Source of the DNA: Azovibrio restrictus DSM 23866
GTDB lineage: Bacteria > Pseudomonadota > Gammaproteobacteria > Burkholderiales > Rhodocyclaceae
Length of the DNA: 64,000 nt
Direction of reading: 5' to 3'
NCBI RefSeq assembly: GCF_000429665.1
Contig: NZ_AUCH01000014.1
Location: 62,001 to 126,000, forward strand
Of this stretch, positions 61,350-64,000 are shown in pieces. A program made the position numbers and the translations under genes. The notes beneath the pieces are model-generated. The model worked only from the letters and a program-made list of their open reading frames with translations. It did not search any database and had not been told where the DNA came from. Every line of letters begins with the position of its first letter. Positions within the stretch are counted from its first letter, which is position 1.

Positions 61350-62132
61350 CTAGCCGCCTCGTTGGCTGCCTGCCGCCAGGGGCCGCTGGTCCGCATGAGG
61401 CCAGGACCAGCCCAGGCGCGGTAGCAGTGCGGCAAAGTCCGGGGCCAAGGGCGCCTGGAGCGCCAGGGGGGCGCCGCTTTCAGGGTGCTGCAGGCTCATT
61501 TCCAGGCAGGCCAGGAGCAGGCGGTGACTGTCGAAATGCTGCTGGAAGAAGCGGTTGTGGATGCCCTTGCCGTGGGTGGCGTCGCCGATGATGGGGTGGG
61601 CCAGGTGCTTCATGTGGCGGCGCAGCTGGTGCCGCCGTCCGGTCAGGGGCTCCAGCTCCATCAGGGCGTAGCGGCTGGCCGGGTAGCGGTCCACCTGCAC
61701 CGGCAGTTCCACCGTGTCCAGGCGCCGGAACCGGGTCAGGGCCGGCTGGGCGGCCTGGCTGCTCTCGGCGCCGCTCCACTCGTAGTCGTCCCGCTGGCGG
61801 CTGAGGGGATGGTCGATTTCCCCGGCCAGGGGCGGGTGGCCCCGGACCACGGCCAGATAGCGCTTGCGCACCAGGCCGGTTTCGAACTGGCGGCCCAGGT
61901 CCCGGGCGCTGGCCTCGTCCAGGGCAAACAGCAGTACGCCGGAGGTGCCCCGGTCCAGCCGGTGCGCCAGGTGCACCCGCTGGCCGATCTGGTCCCGTAC
62001 CAGCTGCAGGGCAAAGCGGGTTTCGTGGCGGTCCAGGACGGTGCGGTGGGTGAGCAGGCCGGCGGGCTTGTGCACTGCCACCAGCCATTTGTCCTGGTAG
62101 AGGATGTCCAGGGGGGCCGCAGCCTCGGACAT
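61350..62132 (-). CDS. truC: tRNA pseudouridine(65) synthase TruC-like
   Basis: The protein has 260 residues of the RluA/TruC family. Catalytic Asp60 is in HRLDRGTSGVLL, with later GRRHQLRRHMKHLAHPIIGD and the KPAGLLTH start segment. TruC makes pseudouridine 65 in tRNA-Ile and tRNA-Asp. I chose ATG at 62132, sharing one base with the stop of the upstream lyase gene (TGATG). The longer reading frame upstream is an artefact. Confidence 0.9.
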   Translation of the reverse strand: MSEAAAPLDILYQDKWLVAVHKPAGLLTHRTVLDRHETRFALQLVRDQIGQRVHLAHRLDRGTSGVLLFALDEASARDLGRQFETGLVRKRYLAVVRGHPPLAGEIDHPLSRQRDDYEWSGAESSQAAQPALTRFRRLDTVELPVQVDRYPASRYALMELEPLTGRRHQLRRHMKHLAHPIIGDATHGKGIHNRFFQQHFDSHRLLLACLEMSLQHPESGAPLALQAPLAPDFAALLPRLGWSWPHADQRPLAAGSQRGG

Positions 62133-63115
62133 CAGGAGAAGAAGCGCAGGCTGACCGGCTCGGGCAGTTCCATGCCGGTGGCCCGGGCCCGCTTGGTGAG
62201 TTCCCAGTAGTAGCGGTAGGAGGCCCGGTCGTGCAGCTTGCCGCCGTGCTGGATGGGGCCCCAGTCCGCGTCCTGGGCGGCGCAGAGGATTTCCCCGGCG
62301 GCCTCCACTTCGGAAAAGTCCGGACGCATGGCGGCGAGGATGGGCTGAATCTGGTTGGGATGGATGCTCCACATGCGCAGGTAACCGAATTCCTGCCGGG
62401 CCCGGCGGGCGTCCGCGTGGATGTAGTCCGTGTCTTTCAGCTCGGTGGTGACATTGTGGGCGGGCACCACGCCACAACCCAGGGCGGCCGCAGCGATCTC
62501 GCACTTGGCCCGGGCCACCAGGGGGTGTTCGAACTGGCCGGGGCTTTTCATGGCGCTGCCGGGGATGGCGCCGTGGTGGCCGGAAACGAAGTCCATGAGG
62601 CCGAAGTCCAGGCTTTCCACCCCGTCCAGGGCAGCGATTTCCCAGACTTCCCGCAGGGCTCCGTGGGTCTCGATCAGCACGTGCACAGGGATGTTGTGCT
62701 TCAGGCCATGGACCGCCTCGGTCTGGCGCAGCACCAGGATCTGCCGGCGCACGTCGTCGGCGCTGCGGGGCTTGGGCAGGGTGATGAAGGGCAGGCGGCT
62801 GCCGGCCTGGCCCACCAGGATCTCCAGGTCCTTTTCCCAATGGGGATGGGTGACGTCATGGATGCGGACGCCGACCCGGTTGAAACGGTTTTCCTCGCCC
62901 ATGATCAGGGCGGCGCACATCTGCGCGTGTTCGGCCTCGGCGCCGGCATGGGCGCCGTCCTCGCAGTCGCAGGTGATGTCGAACACGGGCCCCATTTCCT
63001 GCTGCAGGGCCAGGGCCTTGGTGATCAGTTTTTCCGAGCCGGCGTAATGGTCCACGGCGGGGAGGATGGGGAAGGGCTTTTCACCGGCAAACAGCACGTC
63101 GTTGGGATGGCGCAT
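62132..63115 (-). CDS. HpcH/HpaI aldolase family CoA-ester lyase (CitE/malyl-CoA lyase-like)
   Basis: The protein has 327 residues and a TIM-barrel. The family acidic metal-binding motifs are visible in CDCEDGAHAGAEAEH, HVLIETHGAL and GLMDFVSGHHG. The closest types split malyl-CoA, methylmalyl-CoA or citramalyl-CoA to acetyl-CoA plus a 2-oxoacid; sequence does not settle which. GAGG lies 8 bases before ATG 63115. It overlaps truC by one base, so the two are co-translated. Confidence 0.85.
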   Translation of the reverse strand: MRHPNDVLFAGEKPFPILPAVDHYAGSEKLITKALALQQEMGPVFDITCDCEDGAHAGAEAEHAQMCAALIMGEENRFNRVGVRIHDVTHPHWEKDLEILVGQAGSRLPFITLPKPRSADDVRRQILVLRQTEAVHGLKHNIPVHVLIETHGALREVWEIAALDGVESLDFGLMDFVSGHHGAIPGSAMKSPGQFEHPLVARAKCEIAAAALGCGVVPAHNVTTELKDTDYIHADARRARQEFGYLRMWSIHPNQIQPILAAMRPDFSEVEAAGEILCAAQDADWGPIQHGGKLHDRASYRYYWELTKRARATGMELPEPVSLRFFS

Positions 63116-63150
63116 GATGCGAACCTCGCAAAGTGAAGGACGATGGAATT

Positions 63151-64000
63151 CTAATCCGCCTTGCGGGCGGGCAGCGGTGGCAGACCGTTCATGGCGAGGG
63201 CCACGGCTTCGGCCATCTTGATGCCGTCCACCCCGGCGGAGAGGATGCCGCCCGCGTAGCCGGCACCCTCGCCAGCCGGGTACAGGCCCCGGGTGTTGAT
63301 GCTCTGCAGGTCGTCCGGCTTGCGCTTGATGCGCACCGGCGAGGAAGTGCGGGTTTCCACCCCGGTCATCAGGGCGTCGGCCATGTCGTAACCACGGATC
63401 TGGCGGCCGAAGGCGGGCAGGGCTTCGCGGATGGCCTGGACCACGAAATCCGGCAGGCAGAGGGACAGGTCCGTCAGGTGTACCCCCGGCTGGTAGGAGG
63501 GCTGGACGCTGCCCAGGGCGGTGGAGGGCCGCCCGGCCAGGAAGTCGCCCACCCGCTGGGCCGGAGCCTGGTAGGTGCCGCCGCCGGCGGCGAAGGCTTG
63601 TGATTCCCAGTGGCGCTGGAACTCGATGCCGGCCAGGGGATGGCCGGGGAAGTCCGTTTCCGGCGACACATCCACCACCAGGCCGCTGTTGGCATTGCGC
63701 TCGGCGCGGGAATACTGGCTCATGCCGTTGGTCACCACCCGGCCGGGCTCGGAGGTCGCCGCCACTACCTGGCCCCCGGGGCACATGCAGAAGCTGTAGG
63801 CGGTGCGGCCGTTCCTGGCGTGATGCACCAGCTTGTAGTCGGCAGCGCCCAGGAGCGGGTGGCCGGCAAAGGGGCCAAAGCGGGCCTTGTCGATCAGGGT
63901 CTGGGGGTGTTCGATGCGCACCCCGATGGAGAAGGGCTTGGCCTCCATGTAGACGCCCTTTTCATGGAGCATCTGGAAGGTATCCCGGGCGCTGTGGCCC
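63151..64000 (-). CDS. FAD-dependent dehydrogenase, COG2509-like, partial (5' end outside window)
   Basis: The C-terminal 283 residues are visible. They resemble the uncharacterised FAD-dependent dehydrogenase family: SFCMCPGGQVVAATSEPG, SQYSRAERNANSGLVV, and a C-terminal FAD-binding GLYPAGEGAGYAGGILSAGVDG. Function in the cell is not known. The start and the dinucleotide-binding N-terminus lie beyond the right edge. The stop is 35 bases upstream of the lyase start, in the same direction. Confidence 0.85.
   Translation of the reverse strand, partial: GHSARDTFQMLHEKGVYMEAKPFSIGVRIEHPQTLIDKARFGPFAGHPLLGAADYKLVHHARNGRTAYSFCMCPGGQVVAATSEPGRVVTNGMSQYSRAERNANSGLVVDVSPETDFPGHPLAGIEFQRHWESQAFAAGGGTYQAPAQRVGDFLAGRPSTALGSVQPSYQPGVHLTDLSLCLPDFVVQAIREALPAFGRQIRGYDMADALMTGVETRTSSPVRIKRKPDDLQSINTRGLYPAGEGAGYAGGILSAGVDGIKMAEAVALAMNGLPPLPARKAD

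Overview
The window is a dense, GC-rich stretch of bacterial chromosome with no gap over 300 bases, no tRNA or rRNA, no insertion sequence and no CRISPR array. Gene families and order (asd-fimV-ecfT-like-truA-trpF-trpB-trpA-accD-folC-SPOR-cvpA-purF-metZ, leuC-entericidin-leuD-leuB, rpmE-rho-trxA) suggest a betaproteobacterium. Two FixABCX electron-transfer modules and two matches to NifA/sigma-54 control sites suggest a nitrogen fixer, probably of the Rhodocyclales (an Azospira-like organism). That placement is inference from content; no nifHDK genes lie in the window.

Layout. 1-8.6 kb: a 3'-truncated type IV pilin-like gene, a small unknown gene with an elaborate promoter region, rsgA, a small cytochrome c, an M48 protease, orn, cytochrome c4, a GT39-type glycosyltransferase, rpmE, rho and trxA. 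8.7-12.9 kb: a CBS-pair protein, a PilZ-STAS fusion, aroC, a YdcH-like protein and an MFS transporter. 12.9-17.6 kb: leucine biosynthesis (leuC, leuD, leuB), with an entericidin-like lipoprotein gene between leuC and leuD and a terminator just before leuB, then asd. 17.7-31.4 kb: fimV, an orphan EcfT-like gene, and the tightly overlapping truA-trpFBA-accD-folC-SPOR-cvpA-purF-metZ series. 31.4-42.4 kb: an HD-GYP protein, a tripartite RND efflux operon divergent from a BaeSR-like two-component system, a phosphotransferase/ATPase fusion and a Trp-rich unknown. 42.4-48.4 kb: DUF1415, a DnaQ-like exonuclease with altered active-site residues, a cNMP/CBS/nucleotidyltransferase sensor, and a two-subunit sodium:solute symporter of the acetate type with a small membrane protein.

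48.4-60.5 kb is the most interesting part. A ferredoxin gene, fixA, fixB, fixC, fixX and a ferritin-like gene run rightward from a sigma-54 promoter with a TGT-N10-ACA NifA-type upstream site. A second complete fixABCX runs leftward toward it, headed by a KdpE-like regulator, a KdpD-like kinase lacking the usual KdpD N-terminus, and an orphan rnfC. The rnfC gene has its own near-perfect sigma-54 promoter and NifA-type site. Together these genes could route low-potential electrons from NADH to nitrogenase through two Fix complexes. A probable terminator after rnfC leaves open how the second fix set is transcribed.

60.5-64 kb: a secreted LigE-type DNA ligase, a TruC-like pseudouridine synthase overlapping a CoA-ester lyase, and a 5'-truncated FAD-dependent dehydrogenase at the right edge.
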